A stretch of DNA of 50,722 nt from Nitrincola sp. A-D6 (GCF_000764495.1 NZ_JRLB01000088.1:1-50722), one strand, 5' to 3'; counted from the first letter of the stretch, positions 31,928 to 40,266 are shown. Made by a program: numbers and translations. Notes: generated by a model not told the origin, from the sequence alone.

Positions 31928-31962
31928 GAGGGGTCCGTTCTATCCGGTTGAACTACAGGGAG
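31887..31962 (-). tRNA. tRNA-Arg, anticodon CCU
   Basis: The 76-nt cloverleaf on the minus strand is complete. The acceptor CTCCCTG pairs with CGGGGAG, followed by discriminator G and encoded CCA. The D stem is GTTC/GAAC. The anticodon stem GACCC/GGGTC holds the loop CTCCTAA with anticodon CCT (reads AGG). The T arm is CGGGG-TTCGAGT-CCCTG. It lies 52 bases after the end of flgN and overlaps the 3' end of the convergent peroxidase CDS by 41 bases. Confidence 0.95.
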
Positions 31963-31973
31963 AAGGCGCGGGT

Positions 31974-32002
31974 ATTGTACTGAGTATTGGCTTGCCTGAC
32001 CA
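31974..32002 (-). promoter_or_regulatory. Candidate promoter of tRNA-Arg
   Basis: On the minus strand TGGTCA (31997-32002) and TACAAT (31974-31979) are 17 bases apart, with the -10 box 11 bases before the first tRNA base. This would let the tRNA be made independently of flgMN. Confidence 0.5.
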
Positions 32003-32014
32003 GTATGTAGCGGC

Positions 32015-32500
32015 TCAGGCTTTGCCAATACTGCGTTGTGCAGCGTAATTGCCTTTGCCACCAGCGGGATCATAAAGCACATTGGAGCTTTGCTGTCCCT
32101 GTAGCAGGGCTAGTAACTGGTCAACATTTTGCTTGCTGCGGGTTAAAATCTGTTCATTACGTTTGCTGGCTTCACGTACGTCGCTGAGCTGCTGTTTGAG
32201 TTGTTGCCAGTCAGATAAAACAGCATCGCGTAGTGATGCTGGTAGTTCATCGGAAAAGCTTTCAAAGCCGGTTTCGGAAGGCGAATACCCAGCTAAGGTC
32301 AGGGTCTGGTTGCGCTCGCGAATGTTGGTCTCAATCTTGAGTAGTAAATCATGCTTATTGCGTGTGGTTTGCTTTAGTCCTTCAAGATCGCGTTGCTCAA
32401 GCACACTGTGCTCCTGCACTAGCACCTCCTGTAGAGAACTAAAAAGCAAACAACCCTGACGAGTCAGGGTTGCGAATTGTGCATGAAGATCTAATGACAT
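32015..32500 (-). CDS. flgN: Flagellar chaperone FlgN
   Basis: A 161-residue helical protein of the FlgN family, the cytosolic chaperone of hook-junction proteins FlgK and FlgL. Long amphipathic helices fill residues 1-135. The typical segment with N-E-Q-I-L (SDVREASKRNEQILTRSKQN) and the C-terminal YDPAGGKGNY are seen. The frame also opens at TTG 32512, which overlaps the flgM stop; ATG 32500 (MSLDLHAQF) is chosen, although neither has a strong ribosome site. It is translated with flgM from a sigma-28 promoter. Confidence 0.83.
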   Translation of the reverse strand: MSLDLHAQFATLTRQGCLLFSSLQEVLVQEHSVLEQRDLEGLKQTTRNKHDLLLKIETNIRERNQTLTLAGYSPSETGFESFSDELPASLRDAVLSDWQQLKQQLSDVREASKRNEQILTRSKQNVDQLLALLQGQQSSNVLYDPAGGKGNYAAQRSIGKA

Positions 32501-32508
32501 AGGTTTGA

Positions 32509-32823
32509 TCAACTAAAGAGTTTTTCGAACTGTAATAGTTTATCGGCAATACGCTCATTGCTGATGTTGTAACTGCCGTCTGCGATGGCTGCTTTGATTT
32601 CAGCAACTTTTCCGGCATCAAAATCTGAACTGTCATCAGCCTGCAGTTTGGCAGATTGCAAAGCCTGGGCTGCATCGCTAAGACGAACAGTATCCCCTTT
32701 GGCAGCGGGCGTTGTGTTGCCGGCATTGCCTTTGTCTTCGGGCTTGGCAGACGCTTGCTCTGTCTGTTTGCCGCGGGCGGCTGTCGTCTGGTTTGAGGAC
32801 AGGCCGTTCAGTTCAATAGCCAT
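32509..32823 (-). CDS. flgM: Anti-sigma-28 factor FlgM
   Basis: A 104-residue protein that binds FliA (sigma-28) until the hook is finished and it is exported. It has the expected disordered, Ala/Gln/Thr-rich N half, then the conserved C-terminal sigma-binding part: DTVRLSDAAQALQSAKLQ followed by FDAGKVAEIKAAIADGSYNI and ERIADKLLQFEKLF. A GAGGTGATTC ribosome site precedes ATG 32823. A TAAA-N15-ACCGATAA promoter lies just upstream, so sigma-28 would raise its own antagonist. Confidence 0.93.
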   Translation of the reverse strand: MAIELNGLSSNQTTAARGKQTEQASAKPEDKGNAGNTTPAAKGDTVRLSDAAQALQSAKLQADDSSDFDAGKVAEIKAAIADGSYNISNERIADKLLQFEKLFS

Positions 32824-32856
32824 CCTGAATCACCTCGTAATCTGGTTATGCTGTAG

Positions 32857-32883
32857 TTATCGGTCTGCCGTAGAATATCTTTA
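32857..32883 (-). promoter_or_regulatory. Sigma-28 promoter of flgM-flgN
   Basis: On the minus strand TAAA, 15 bases, then ACCGATAA: 11 of 12 consensus positions with exact spacing. It ends 34 bases before the flgM start. Confidence 0.8.
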
Positions 32884-32948
32884 GTGTTTTTTAAGTTTTT
32901 TTTGCAGCTGCACAGCATAAGCTCATTTAGTATAGCAAAAGCAGGCGG

Positions 32949-33647
32949 TTAATGTACCTGGACGACGCCAGGTGCTGTGATGACGCCGTGTACCTCAATG
33001 CCTGTGCGCTCATTTGTGACGCGAATCTGCTGATTTATCATGCCGTCTTCCATGGCGATACCTGAGGTTCTTATAACCAGAGAGCCGCGCCGGGATTCCA
33101 GTACCACCTTGTCGCCTCGGGATACGGCTACAGCTTGTTCAATCATGCGTGACGTGATGACCTCGTTGCGACCCATGGGGCGTCTGACCTGCTTACCGAC
33201 TACGTCCTGTTCGCGAGTGAAATAATCGCCATTCATACGTATCACATCCTGCTCGACTATACGTATGTCAGAAGGTGCTATGCGACTGTTGCGGGCCAGG
33301 GGGCGGCTTGTCACTATCACATCGATAAGCTGGCTGACCTGTGCAGTCACAAACAGGCTCCAGAAAACGGGTGTGTGGCAGGTTACTTTTGCTGTGACAC
33401 GTTGCCCACTGCTAAATGGCAAGCTAATCTCAAGAGGTGCTTGGCAACGAGACAATTCCAGTGTGGGATTTACAGGATTAATTGTGGCTTCAATCCGGCT
33501 TTCTGGTAATCGTGTGTTAAACTCATTGATGAGGGTGTCATGAACCTGTTGTTCGATATCTTCAGGCAGCATTCTGGCGTTAACGGTCGTTGCCGCCAAA
33601 AAAATAGCCAAAAACAATGCAACTAGTGTTAAATTAACAGTATTCAC
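32949..33647 (-). CDS. flgA: Flagellar P-ring assembly chaperone FlgA
   Basis: A periplasmic protein of 232 residues with signal peptide (LTLVALFLAIFLAATTVNA) and the C-terminal SAF domain: SRPLARNSRIAPSDIRIVEQ, YFTREQDVVGKQVRRPMGRN and SRGDKVVLESRRGSLVIRTSG. It helps FlgI form the P ring. GTG 33647 is chosen since AGGAT lies four bases before it and it gives a clean signal peptide. TTG 33677 is an in-frame alternative. It runs divergent to cheV, leaving only 63 bases for both promoters. Confidence 0.9.
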   Translation of the reverse strand: MNTVNLTLVALFLAIFLAATTVNARMLPEDIEQQVHDTLINEFNTRLPESRIEATINPVNPTLELSRCQAPLEISLPFSSGQRVTAKVTCHTPVFWSLFVTAQVSQLIDVIVTSRPLARNSRIAPSDIRIVEQDVIRMNGDYFTREQDVVGKQVRRPMGRNEVITSRMIEQAVAVSRGDKVVLESRRGSLVIRTSGIAMEDGMINQQIRVTNERTGIEVHGVITAPGVVQVH

Positions 33648-33710
33648 GCGTATCCTGTTCCATCGGGAAAGATGCAACTCTGTTTAAGTCGGCTTGAGGT
33701 TTATTGAATC

Positions 33711-34649
33711 ATGTCAGGTATATTGGATAGTGTAAACCTTCGGACACAGATGGTCGGTCAGAACCGTCTTGAGCTTCTGTTGTTCGGTCTTGAAACCTCG
33801 CAGCGTTATGGTATTAACGTGTTCAAAGTGCGTGAGGTTTTGCAGTGCCCAGAGCTCACCGAAGTACCTCGAAAAACGTCTGTTATCAAAGGCATGGCGC
33901 ATATTCGTGGTGAAACAATACCCGTGCTGGATTTGTCGGAAGCGATTGGTCGGCCACCGGTTCCGGCAGAGGAAGAGCGCAGCTGCTTTCTCATCGTTGC
34001 TGAGTATAACAAGCGCACCCTGGCATTTCTGGTCAGAAAGGTGGATCGAATCCTGAATACCAACTGGGATCAGATTATGGCGCCACCCGCCGAAATTGGC
34101 TCAGATAACTATCTGACCGCTGTGTTTGAGTTCGAAGGCAAGCTTATCGAAATTATCGACGTCGAGCAGATTTTGGCTGATATCTATCCGGCATCAACGA
34201 ATATTAGTGGTGATATTGCTACGCAGGAAGTTAAAACTAAAGCGGAAGAATATCGCATCATGATCTGTGATGACTCACAGGTTGCCCGCAATCAGATGAT
34301 TCGTAGTCTCGAAGAGTTGGGACTTAAAGTAACAGTGGCCAATAATGGTCGGCAGGCCTGGCAGGTATTGAAAGACCTGGCTGATCGCGATGTGGATGTC
34401 CCTGACTACTTTTTGATGCTGATCTCTGATATTGAAATGCCGGAAATGGATGGTTATACCCTGACGTCCATGATACGCAGTGATACGCGTATGGATAAAC
34501 TGCATGTGATTCTACATACGTCGCTTAGTGGTGGCTTCAATGTCTCTATGGTGAAAAAGGTTGGAGCAGATGGTTTCCTGGCCAAATTTAACCCGGATGA
34601 CCTGGCTTCAGTGGTCGTTAAGCGTATCAACGCTGTCAATAAATACTGA
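33711..34649 (+). CDS. cheV: Chemotaxis coupling protein CheV
   Basis: The 312-residue cytosolic adaptor has an N-terminal CheW domain (about 15-165: VFKVREVLQCPELTEVP, IPVLDLSEAIGRP) and a C-terminal receiver domain (about 180-308). The receiver keeps the acidic pair (RIMICDDSQVARNQM), phosphoacceptor Asp in ISDIEMPEMDGYTL, Thr/Ser in ILHTSLS and the Lys in GFLAKFNPDDL. It links receptors to CheA and can be damped by phosphorylation. cheR follows 20 bases later. Confidence 0.95.
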   Translation: MSGILDSVNLRTQMVGQNRLELLLFGLETSQRYGINVFKVREVLQCPELTEVPRKTSVIKGMAHIRGETIPVLDLSEAIGRPPVPAEEERSCFLIVAEYNKRTLAFLVRKVDRILNTNWDQIMAPPAEIGSDNYLTAVFEFEGKLIEIIDVEQILADIYPASTNISGDIATQEVKTKAEEYRIMICDDSQVARNQMIRSLEELGLKVTVANNGRQAWQVLKDLADRDVDVPDYFLMLISDIEMPEMDGYTLTSMIRSDTRMDKLHVILHTSLSGGFNVSMVKKVGADGFLAKFNPDDLASVVVKRINAVNKY

Positions 34650-34669
34650 CACCTGATAGGTAGAATTGA

Positions 34670-35509
34670 GTGAAAAGCGGATTTAGCATTACCACTGAAG
34701 AGTTCAGGGGGTTCAGTCAGTTTCTGGAAAAAAGCTGTGGCATTTTGCTGGCAGAACACAAGCAATATCTGGTGCAAAGTCGCCTCAGCCGAATCATGCA
34801 AAAAGAAGGCTATAGCAGCCTTTCTGAACTGATTCGTCGCCTCAATCAACCGGGTAACTCAACCATTAAAGAGCAGGTCATTGATGCGATGACTACCAAT
34901 GAAACTCTGTGGTTTCGTGATATTCATCCCTATGAAATATTAAAAAACAAACTCTTGCCCGAGTTAAGTGAAGGAAGTGGCTTTAAAAAGTTGCGCATCT
35001 GGTCGGCGGCCTGCTCAACCGGCCAGGAGCCTTACTCCATCAGCATGGTGATTGATGAGTTTCGTCAGACCAAAGCCAATGCTTTCTCTGGTGGCCAGGA
35101 AATTGTCGCCACCGATATAGCCTCTACGGTACTGGATCAGGCACGCAAAGGTGAATATGAGATGTTGGCATTGGGGCGTGGGTTATCACAGGAGCGTTTG
35201 ACGCGCTTTTTTACCAAGTCATCCGAAGGTAGCTGGCAGATCAAGAACGAAATACGTAATCGTGTAAGGTTTCAGAGTCTTAATCTGCTGGGGCAGTACT
35301 CAGTTCTGGGGCAGTTTGACATTGTATTTTGTCGCAACGTACTGATCTATTTCTCATCCGATGTAAAGAACGAAATTTTGCGTAAAATCCACAAGCAACT
35401 CAAGCCTGGCGGTTACCTTATTTTGGGTGCCTCCGAATCCTTATCGGGCTTGCCGGATCTCTATAAAATGATTCATTGCCGCCCCGGTATTATCTATCAG
35501 GCGATCTGA
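34670..35509 (+). CDS. cheR: Chemotaxis protein methyltransferase CheR
   Basis: A SAM-dependent methyltransferase that methylates receptor glutamates. The 279-residue protein has the helical N domain (to about 75), then TTNETLWFRDIHPYEIL, the SAM site IWSAACSTGQEPYSISM, EIVATDIASTVLDQARKGEY and DIVFCRNVLIYF, with the C-terminal GGYLILGASESLSGL. The start is GTG 34670 with AGGT upstream. Its place before flgB is the usual one in pseudomonads. A strong terminator follows. Confidence 0.95.
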   Translation: MKSGFSITTEEFRGFSQFLEKSCGILLAEHKQYLVQSRLSRIMQKEGYSSLSELIRRLNQPGNSTIKEQVIDAMTTNETLWFRDIHPYEILKNKLLPELSEGSGFKKLRIWSAACSTGQEPYSISMVIDEFRQTKANAFSGGQEIVATDIASTVLDQARKGEYEMLALGRGLSQERLTRFFTKSSEGSWQIKNEIRNRVRFQSLNLLGQYSVLGQFDIVFCRNVLIYFSSDVKNEILRKIHKQLKPGGYLILGASESLSGLPDLYKMIHCRPGIIYQAI

Positions 35510-35571
35510 TTTGCCGCTTGGGTGGCAGCCCCTTGCCGCTTTTCATTTGTTAGCCACATTCTGATCTTTTC

Positions 35572-35594
35572 AAAGCCCGCTATAGCGGGCTTTT
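35572..35594 (+). terminator. Rho-independent terminator after cheR
   Basis: AAAGCCCGC-TATA-GCGGGCTTTT: 9-bp perfect stem with a short T run, before the flgB promoter. Confidence 0.85.
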
Positions 35595-35601
35595 GTATTT
35601 A

Positions 35602-35617
35602 TGGCACATGTTTTGCT
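35602..35617 (+). promoter_or_regulatory. Sigma-54 promoter of flgBCDE
   Basis: TGGCACATGTTTTGCT has GG and GC exactly ten bases apart and matches the -24/-12 consensus. It lies 43 bases before the flgB start. Expected activator: a FleQ/FlrC-type enhancer protein (not in the window). Confidence 0.85.
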
Positions 35618-35659
35618 TTATGTAAGGACAAAGTGGTTTCTTTAAGTTAGGTGGCAAAC

Positions 35660-36064
35660 ATGGCAATAAGTTTTGATTCAGCGCTGGGAATACATGCCGA
35701 TGCCTTAACGCTGCGTGCGCGGCGTGCTGAGGTGATCGCAAATAATATTGCCAATGCCGATACCCCTAACTTTAAAGCCAGAGATATAGATTTTCGTGCG
35801 GTGTTAAGTGGCGCGATGGATGGGCAGCAATCGCCATTGAAAATGGCGGTCACTCAGAATGGACATAAACAGCAGTTGGCTGATCCTGATTTTGCGGCTG
35901 ATCTGATGTTCCGCAACCCACTGCAACCCGCTGTCGATGGCAATACGGTTGAAGTGCAGGAAGAGATGGCACGTTATACCGATAATGCCCTGCGTTATCA
36001 GGCTAGTTTCGAATTTTTGAACAGCAAGTTTTCCGGTCTACGTAAAGCGGTTAAGGGTGAATAA
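35660..36064 (+). CDS. flgB: Flagellar proximal rod protein FlgB
   Basis: 134 residues, normal length. The rod-protein N motif is LRARRAEVIANNIANADTPNFKA-like (AEVIANNIANADTPNFKARD), and the C-terminal helix is NALRYQASFEFLNSKFSGLRKA. ATG 35660 is chosen because AGGTGG lies six bases upstream; GTG 35651 is also in frame. First gene of the rod-hook operon, two bases before flgC. Confidence 0.95.
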   Translation: MAISFDSALGIHADALTLRARRAEVIANNIANADTPNFKARDIDFRAVLSGAMDGQQSPLKMAVTQNGHKQQLADPDFAADLMFRNPLQPAVDGNTVEVQEEMARYTDNALRYQASFEFLNSKFSGLRKAVKGE

Positions 36065-36066
36065 GT

Positions 36067-36504
36067 ATGTCACTGTCTAATGTATTCAGTATTTCCGGCT
36101 CGGCTATGAGTGCCCAGACTATTCGTCTGAATACCACTGCCAGTAATATGGCCAATGCGCAGAGTGTCAGCTCCAGTGAAGGTGAAACCTACCGAGCCAG
36201 GCATCCGGTATTCTCACTTAAAGCAGCTGAAGCGAGTCAGTTGCACGCATCTGATTCCGGGCTGGTTCCAGGGCAGGGCGTGCAGGTGTTGGGTATTGTA
36301 GAGAGCCAGGCTCAGCCACGCATGACCTATGAGCCTGACCATCCACTGTCAGATGAACAAGGTTATGTGTATTACCCGAATGTGAATGTGGTGGAAGAGA
36401 TGGCAGATATGATCTCGGCATCGCGTTCTTTCCAGATTAATGCCGATGTAATGAATACGGCCAAGCAGATGCTACAGCAAACCCTGAGACTGGGTCAGCA
36501 ATAA
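36067..36504 (+). CDS. flgC: Flagellar rod protein FlgC
   Basis: 145 residues. N-terminal ISGSAMSAQTIRLNTTASNM-type rod motif and the C-terminal helix YPNVNVVEEMADMISASRSF followed by NADVMNTAKQMLQQTLRLG, which is highly conserved in FlgC. It builds the proximal rod with FlgB and FlgF. Confidence 0.96.
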   Translation: MSLSNVFSISGSAMSAQTIRLNTTASNMANAQSVSSSEGETYRARHPVFSLKAAEASQLHASDSGLVPGQGVQVLGIVESQAQPRMTYEPDHPLSDEQGYVYYPNVNVVEEMADMISASRSFQINADVMNTAKQMLQQTLRLGQQ

Positions 36505-36527
36505 GCAGAATTTAAGAGGGAATCGTC

Positions 36528-37205
36528 ATGAGCACGATTAACAACAACCCGAACAACAACATCTTTGATCAGATCAATCAAGCCAACCGGCAGAGCTCAA
36601 CCAGCAAAGCTGAAGGCAACGATGATAGTCAGATGTTTATGAAGCTGATGATTGCGCAATTGCAAAATCAGGACCCTACAAGTCCGGCTGATTCCGGCGA
36701 ATTTATGCAACAGATCTCCAGTATGACCATGGTTGAAAGTATGGCGGAAATGTCCAGTACCTTTACAACCATGAGCAATAGCTTGCTGAGCAGTCAAAGT
36801 GCGTTGCAGGCCTCATCAATGGTTGGTCAGCGGGTGTTCATTAATACGGATATAGCACAAATGACGCAGCAGGGTGGTGCTTTGCCGGGTACGGTTAATC
36901 TGGAAAGTAATACCACCGATTTGCGCGTATCTATCTATGATCAGGGCGGTGCCTTGGTGGATCAAGTTAATATGGGGCAGACCCGGGCCGGTGAGCGCAG
37001 TTTTGTCTGGAATGCATCTGAGGAGGTCCCTCCAGGAAATTATCAGATGATAGCTGAAGCCTACGATGGCGAAAAGTACAAACAGGTTGATACCTGGTTA
37101 CCCTTTACAGTGAACAGTGTGTCGCTGGGGCAAAATGGTATCGGTATGAAAGTGAATACAGCAATTGGCAGCATCGACTTCAGCGATGTTAAACAGCTAG
37201 GGTAA
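36528..37205 (+). CDS. flgD: Hook assembly scaffold FlgD
   Basis: 225 residues. The N-terminal export and capping segment has FMKLMIAQLQNQDPTSPADS, followed by FMQQISSMTMVESMAEMS. The C-terminal Ig/FlgD domain holds SIYDQGGALVDQVNMGQTRAG and FVWNASEEVPPGNYQMIAEA. It forms the temporary cap on which FlgE polymerises. Confidence 0.95.
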   Translation: MSTINNNPNNNIFDQINQANRQSSTSKAEGNDDSQMFMKLMIAQLQNQDPTSPADSGEFMQQISSMTMVESMAEMSSTFTTMSNSLLSSQSALQASSMVGQRVFINTDIAQMTQQGGALPGTVNLESNTTDLRVSIYDQGGALVDQVNMGQTRAGERSFVWNASEEVPPGNYQMIAEAYDGEKYKQVDTWLPFTVNSVSLGQNGIGMKVNTAIGSIDFSDVKQLG

Positions 37206-37219
37206 GTGAGGATAACGTC

Positions 37220-39187
37220 ATGTCATTCAATACAGCAATTACCGGTCTGAAATCAGCTTCCACTATGCTGGATGTGACTGGTAATAATATAGCCAACGTG
37301 GGTACTACTGGCTTCAAATCCTCACGGACCGAGTTTGCCGATATTTATGCGACTTCAGTCGTGGGAGCTGGCTCCAGTAATACACCTGGGTCGGGTGTTA
37401 CCGTATCCGGTATTTCACAGGATTTCAGTGCTGGCACTATCGAATTTACTAACAATAATCTGGATTTGGCCATAAATGGCTCGGGTTTCTTTCAACTGAG
37501 CGATGGTCAGGGCAGCACTACCTATAGCCGTGCCGGTGCGTTTGAGTTGAATAAAGAAGGCCAGATTATTTCAAAATCGGGTAAGTTTTTACAAGGTTAT
37601 GGATTAGATGCCAATGGCAACCGTTTGCCAATTGGTAACTTAGAGGTCTCACAAAAAGAAAGTCCACCGAAAGCAACAGAAGCGATTGATCTGTCGTTTA
37701 ATATAGATGCACGTGCTGACTCATCTAGTCTGCTACCGGTTTATAATAAGGATGAGCCAGGCTCCTTTACCTATACTACGACGGTCCGGAGCTTTGATAG
37801 CCTGGGTAATGAACAAACCTTAAAATTTAACTTTGCCGAGCAGCGGCCAGTTAGAAATGTCTATCAGTTTGACTTAGCTGGTTTTGCTGGTGATCCTGTT
37901 GTCTCATCTGTAGCGATAGATCCTGCTGACTTGCCAGTTGATCCGAATGCTTTACCTGCATGGGCTATAGAGCTAGCCGGTAAAGATCCAAGGATTGATC
38001 TTAGTTCTATCGAAATCGATGCTGGAAATGATACGCTGAACTTTGAGCTTAAGGCATGGGCAACTGATCTGGGTGAAGTGGTGGTTACTGATGGCACAGC
38101 TCCGTTGTTGCGCACACAAACCAACCTTGCAAACCCCTATCGGGATGCCAATGAAGCTCGTACCTATATGCTGAATGTTGCTGGTGGTGACGGCCAGATA
38201 AATATAGGCGGAGTGTCTGTGACTGTTGATCCTGCTCAAAGCTCAGAGCAGGTTGCGGATTCAATAGTAGCTCGTCAAGCGCAGATATTGAATAATAATC
38301 CAGACATAGAATCTATTCAAAAGGTAACTGATGGCGGTAACTTTGGCGTGCAAATACGCTTTAAGGCTGATGCTGGTAATATTCCAGACAACCGTTATGT
38401 ACCAGAAGTGGTAGTGAATGCGGGTACGATTGATTTTGGTGATGATACCAGCGGCACTATTCAACCCGATGACGTTATTCAAGGCGATAATGATTACCGT
38501 GGTAACTACCGGATGTATGGTTACCTTAATGGTGAAGAATTGCTTGATATGGGTAAGCAGGTTGACTGGGGTAATCCTGGGGGTGGTCAAGAAGTCTTGG
38601 GTGGAGGTGGAGAAACAGAACCAGGCCCTATTCTTTTAGGTTTTAACCCCACTAATGGTTTGTTGAACTCTATAAACGGCCAGACATTTCCACCAGGGAG
38701 TGCTGCTCCATCCCTTATTATTAGTGGAGCCGATCCTGCAAATGAATTGACAACGATTGATCTGGATTTGGCTAATTCTACACAATTTGCATCCGCATCA
38801 ATTGTAAAAAATCAGCAGCAGGATGGTTATACCAAGGGGGATCTGATCGGTGTGACTTTTGCACCTACTGGTGAAATGATTGCTTCATTCAGTAATGGTC
38901 AAAACCAGGAGTTGGGCGTAGTGGCCTTTGCCACTTTTGAAAACCAGGATGGTTTGCAGCCGTCGGGTGATACTGAGTGGATTGCAACCCTGGCTTCAGG
39001 GAATGCTATTCTGAACCCACCAGGAACCGGTTTGAACGGAACGCTGCGTTCGGCCGCACTGGAGCAGTCTAACGTGGATCTGTCGACCGAGCTGGTGAAC
39101 CTGATTCAGGCGCAACGTAACTTCCAGGCAAGCTCTAAAACCCTGGAAACGGCTAATAACATTACTCAGACTATTCTGAATATTTAA
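37220..39187 (+). CDS. flgE: Flagellar hook protein FlgE, long form
   Basis: The 655-residue product is much longer than E. coli FlgE (402). The ends are conserved: SFNTAITGLKSASTMLDVTG with NNIANVGTTGFKSSRTEFAD at the start, and EQSNVDLSTELVNLIQAQRN then FQASSKTLETANNITQTILN at the end. The extra length lies in the middle (about residues 200-480), the surface-exposed D2/D3 part, which contains Asp/Asn/Gly-rich segments and a glycine run GGGQEVLGGGGETEP. Codon use in that middle part is more AT-rich than in the neighbours, which would fit a fast-changing or exchanged domain. Last gene before the REP cluster. Confidence 0.95.
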   Translation: MSFNTAITGLKSASTMLDVTGNNIANVGTTGFKSSRTEFADIYATSVVGAGSSNTPGSGVTVSGISQDFSAGTIEFTNNNLDLAINGSGFFQLSDGQGSTTYSRAGAFELNKEGQIISKSGKFLQGYGLDANGNRLPIGNLEVSQKESPPKATEAIDLSFNIDARADSSSLLPVYNKDEPGSFTYTTTVRSFDSLGNEQTLKFNFAEQRPVRNVYQFDLAGFAGDPVVSSVAIDPADLPVDPNALPAWAIELAGKDPRIDLSSIEIDAGNDTLNFELKAWATDLGEVVVTDGTAPLLRTQTNLANPYRDANEARTYMLNVAGGDGQINIGGVSVTVDPAQSSEQVADSIVARQAQILNNNPDIESIQKVTDGGNFGVQIRFKADAGNIPDNRYVPEVVVNAGTIDFGDDTSGTIQPDDVIQGDNDYRGNYRMYGYLNGEELLDMGKQVDWGNPGGGQEVLGGGGETEPGPILLGFNPTNGLLNSINGQTFPPGSAAPSLIISGADPANELTTIDLDLANSTQFASASIVKNQQQDGYTKGDLIGVTFAPTGEMIASFSNGQNQELGVVAFATFENQDGLQPSGDTEWIATLASGNAILNPPGTGLNGTLRSAALEQSNVDLSTELVNLIQAQRNFQASSKTLETANNITQTILNI

Positions 39188-39194
39188 TCTTAGA

Positions 39195-39249
39195 GTAGGA
39201 GCTCACTCTGTGAGCGATACTTTAATCGCTCGGAGACCGAGCTCCTACA
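39195..39249. repeat. REP-type paired hairpin element, copy C
   Basis: GTAGGAG and CTCCTAC flank the hairpins CTCAC-TCT-GTGAG and CTCGG-AGA-CCGAG. It starts eight bases after flgE. The 335-base gap between flgE and flgF holds this unit, two more REP units and a sigma-54 promoter. Confidence 0.8.
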
Positions 39250-39263
39250 TCCGACTCCATAGC

Positions 39264-39321
39264 CTTGCAGGAGCCTGGTCGGCGGGCGAATATAATTTCG
39301 CTCGCGGAGCGAGCTCCTACA
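39264..39321. repeat. REP-type paired hairpin element, copy D
   Basis: The right hairpin CTCGC-GGA-GCGAG and CTCCTACA end are intact. The left half (GCAGGAGCCTGGTCGGCGGGCGA) has lost its clean stem, so this is a decaying unit. Confidence 0.65.
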
Positions 39322-39339
39322 GGGTATGTATTTTCTATT

Positions 39340-39407
39340 TGTGGGAGCCGGTCTCCGGGCGAATAATCTAATAATCATGATCATCGCCCAGAGACTGGGC
39401 TCCTACA
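39340..39407. repeat. REP-type paired hairpin element, copy E
   Basis: GTGGGAG at the left (variant of GTAGGAG) with hairpin CCGG-TCT-CCGG, a longer AT-rich spacer, then CCCAG-AGA-CTGGG and CTCCTACA. The stems again differ from the other copies on both strands. Confidence 0.72.
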
Positions 39408-39447
39408 ATAACATCCCCCTTGTAAACACCTCCTTGAAAATCACACC

Positions 39448-39463
39448 TGGCACATAACTTGCT
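39448..39463 (+). promoter_or_regulatory. Sigma-54 promoter of flgFGHIJ(KL)
   Basis: TGGCACATAACTTGCT keeps GG-N10-GC and differs from the flgB promoter at only three of 16 positions. It lies 60 bases before flgF. Thus flgF onward can be read independently of flgBCDE despite the REP cluster between them. Confidence 0.85.
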
Positions 39464-39522
39464 TTATACCCTGTAGTCCCGATAAAAGCGGCAAGTATCA
39501 ACCGCCGCACAGAGGAGAGGTA

Positions 39523-40266
39523 ATGGATAAAGTATTGTATGTGGCCATGACCGGCGCGCGCGAAAATATGAATGCGCAGCAGATCCGGGCTAATAATCTG
39601 GCCAATGTCACCACCACCGGCTTTAAGCAGGACTTCGAGCAGGCACGTTCTATGCGGGTGATGGGAGATGGCTATGCCTCACGAGTCTATTCCATGGCTG
39701 AATCCCCCGGTACTAATCGTGCTTCAGGCACGTTGCAGCAAACCGGGCGGGATCTGGATATTGCCGTGATAGGCGGTGCATGGCTTGCTGTGCAAGCACC
39801 GGATGGTACTGAAGGTTATACCCGTGCGGGCGAGCTGCAAATCAATGCCGCAAACGAGTTGGTTACTGGCAGCGGCTTGCCGGTTATAGGTGTAGGTGGT
39901 GCGCCCATTGTTATACCACCAGCAGAAAAAATTGAGATTGCTAATGATGGTGCTATCAGTATCCGGCCGATTGGTGATGATGCGGTAGCGTTGGCACTGG
40001 TGGATGTGATCAAGGTTGTTGAGCTGGATCCTGCTACCTCGTTTAAAGGTACAGAAGGCTTAATGCGCACTAATGACCAGCAGCCATTACCCCCGGCTCA
40101 GAATACGCAAATACGATCAGGCTATTTGGAAACCAGTAACGTCAATGCGGTTGAAGAGCTAACAGCCATCATCACCCTGTCACGCCAGTATGAAATTCAG
40201 GTGAAGATGATGAAGAACGCCGAAGAGAATTCCAGTGCTGCAGCCCGCGTGTTGCAGCTGAGCTGA
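39523..40266 (+). CDS. flgF: Flagellar proximal rod protein FlgF
   Basis: 247 residues, typical. MDKVLYVAMTGARENMNAQQ and RANNLANVTTTGFKQDFEQA form the N motif; GYLETSNVNAVEELTAIITL and SRQYEIQVKMMKNAEENSSA the C motif. RBS GAGGAGAGGTA precedes the start. Confidence 0.95.
   Translation: MDKVLYVAMTGARENMNAQQIRANNLANVTTTGFKQDFEQARSMRVMGDGYASRVYSMAESPGTNRASGTLQQTGRDLDIAVIGGAWLAVQAPDGTEGYTRAGELQINAANELVTGSGLPVIGVGGAPIVIPPAEKIEIANDGAISIRPIGDDAVALALVDVIKVVELDPATSFKGTEGLMRTNDQQPLPPAQNTQIRSGYLETSNVNAVEELTAIITLSRQYEIQVKMMKNAEENSSAAARVLQLS

Noticed and set aside
33644..33690. Sigma-28 promoter for flgA (TAAA-N15-CCCGATGG)
   Set aside because: The -10 match is only 5 of 8 and the predicted start site would leave no room for the ribosome site.
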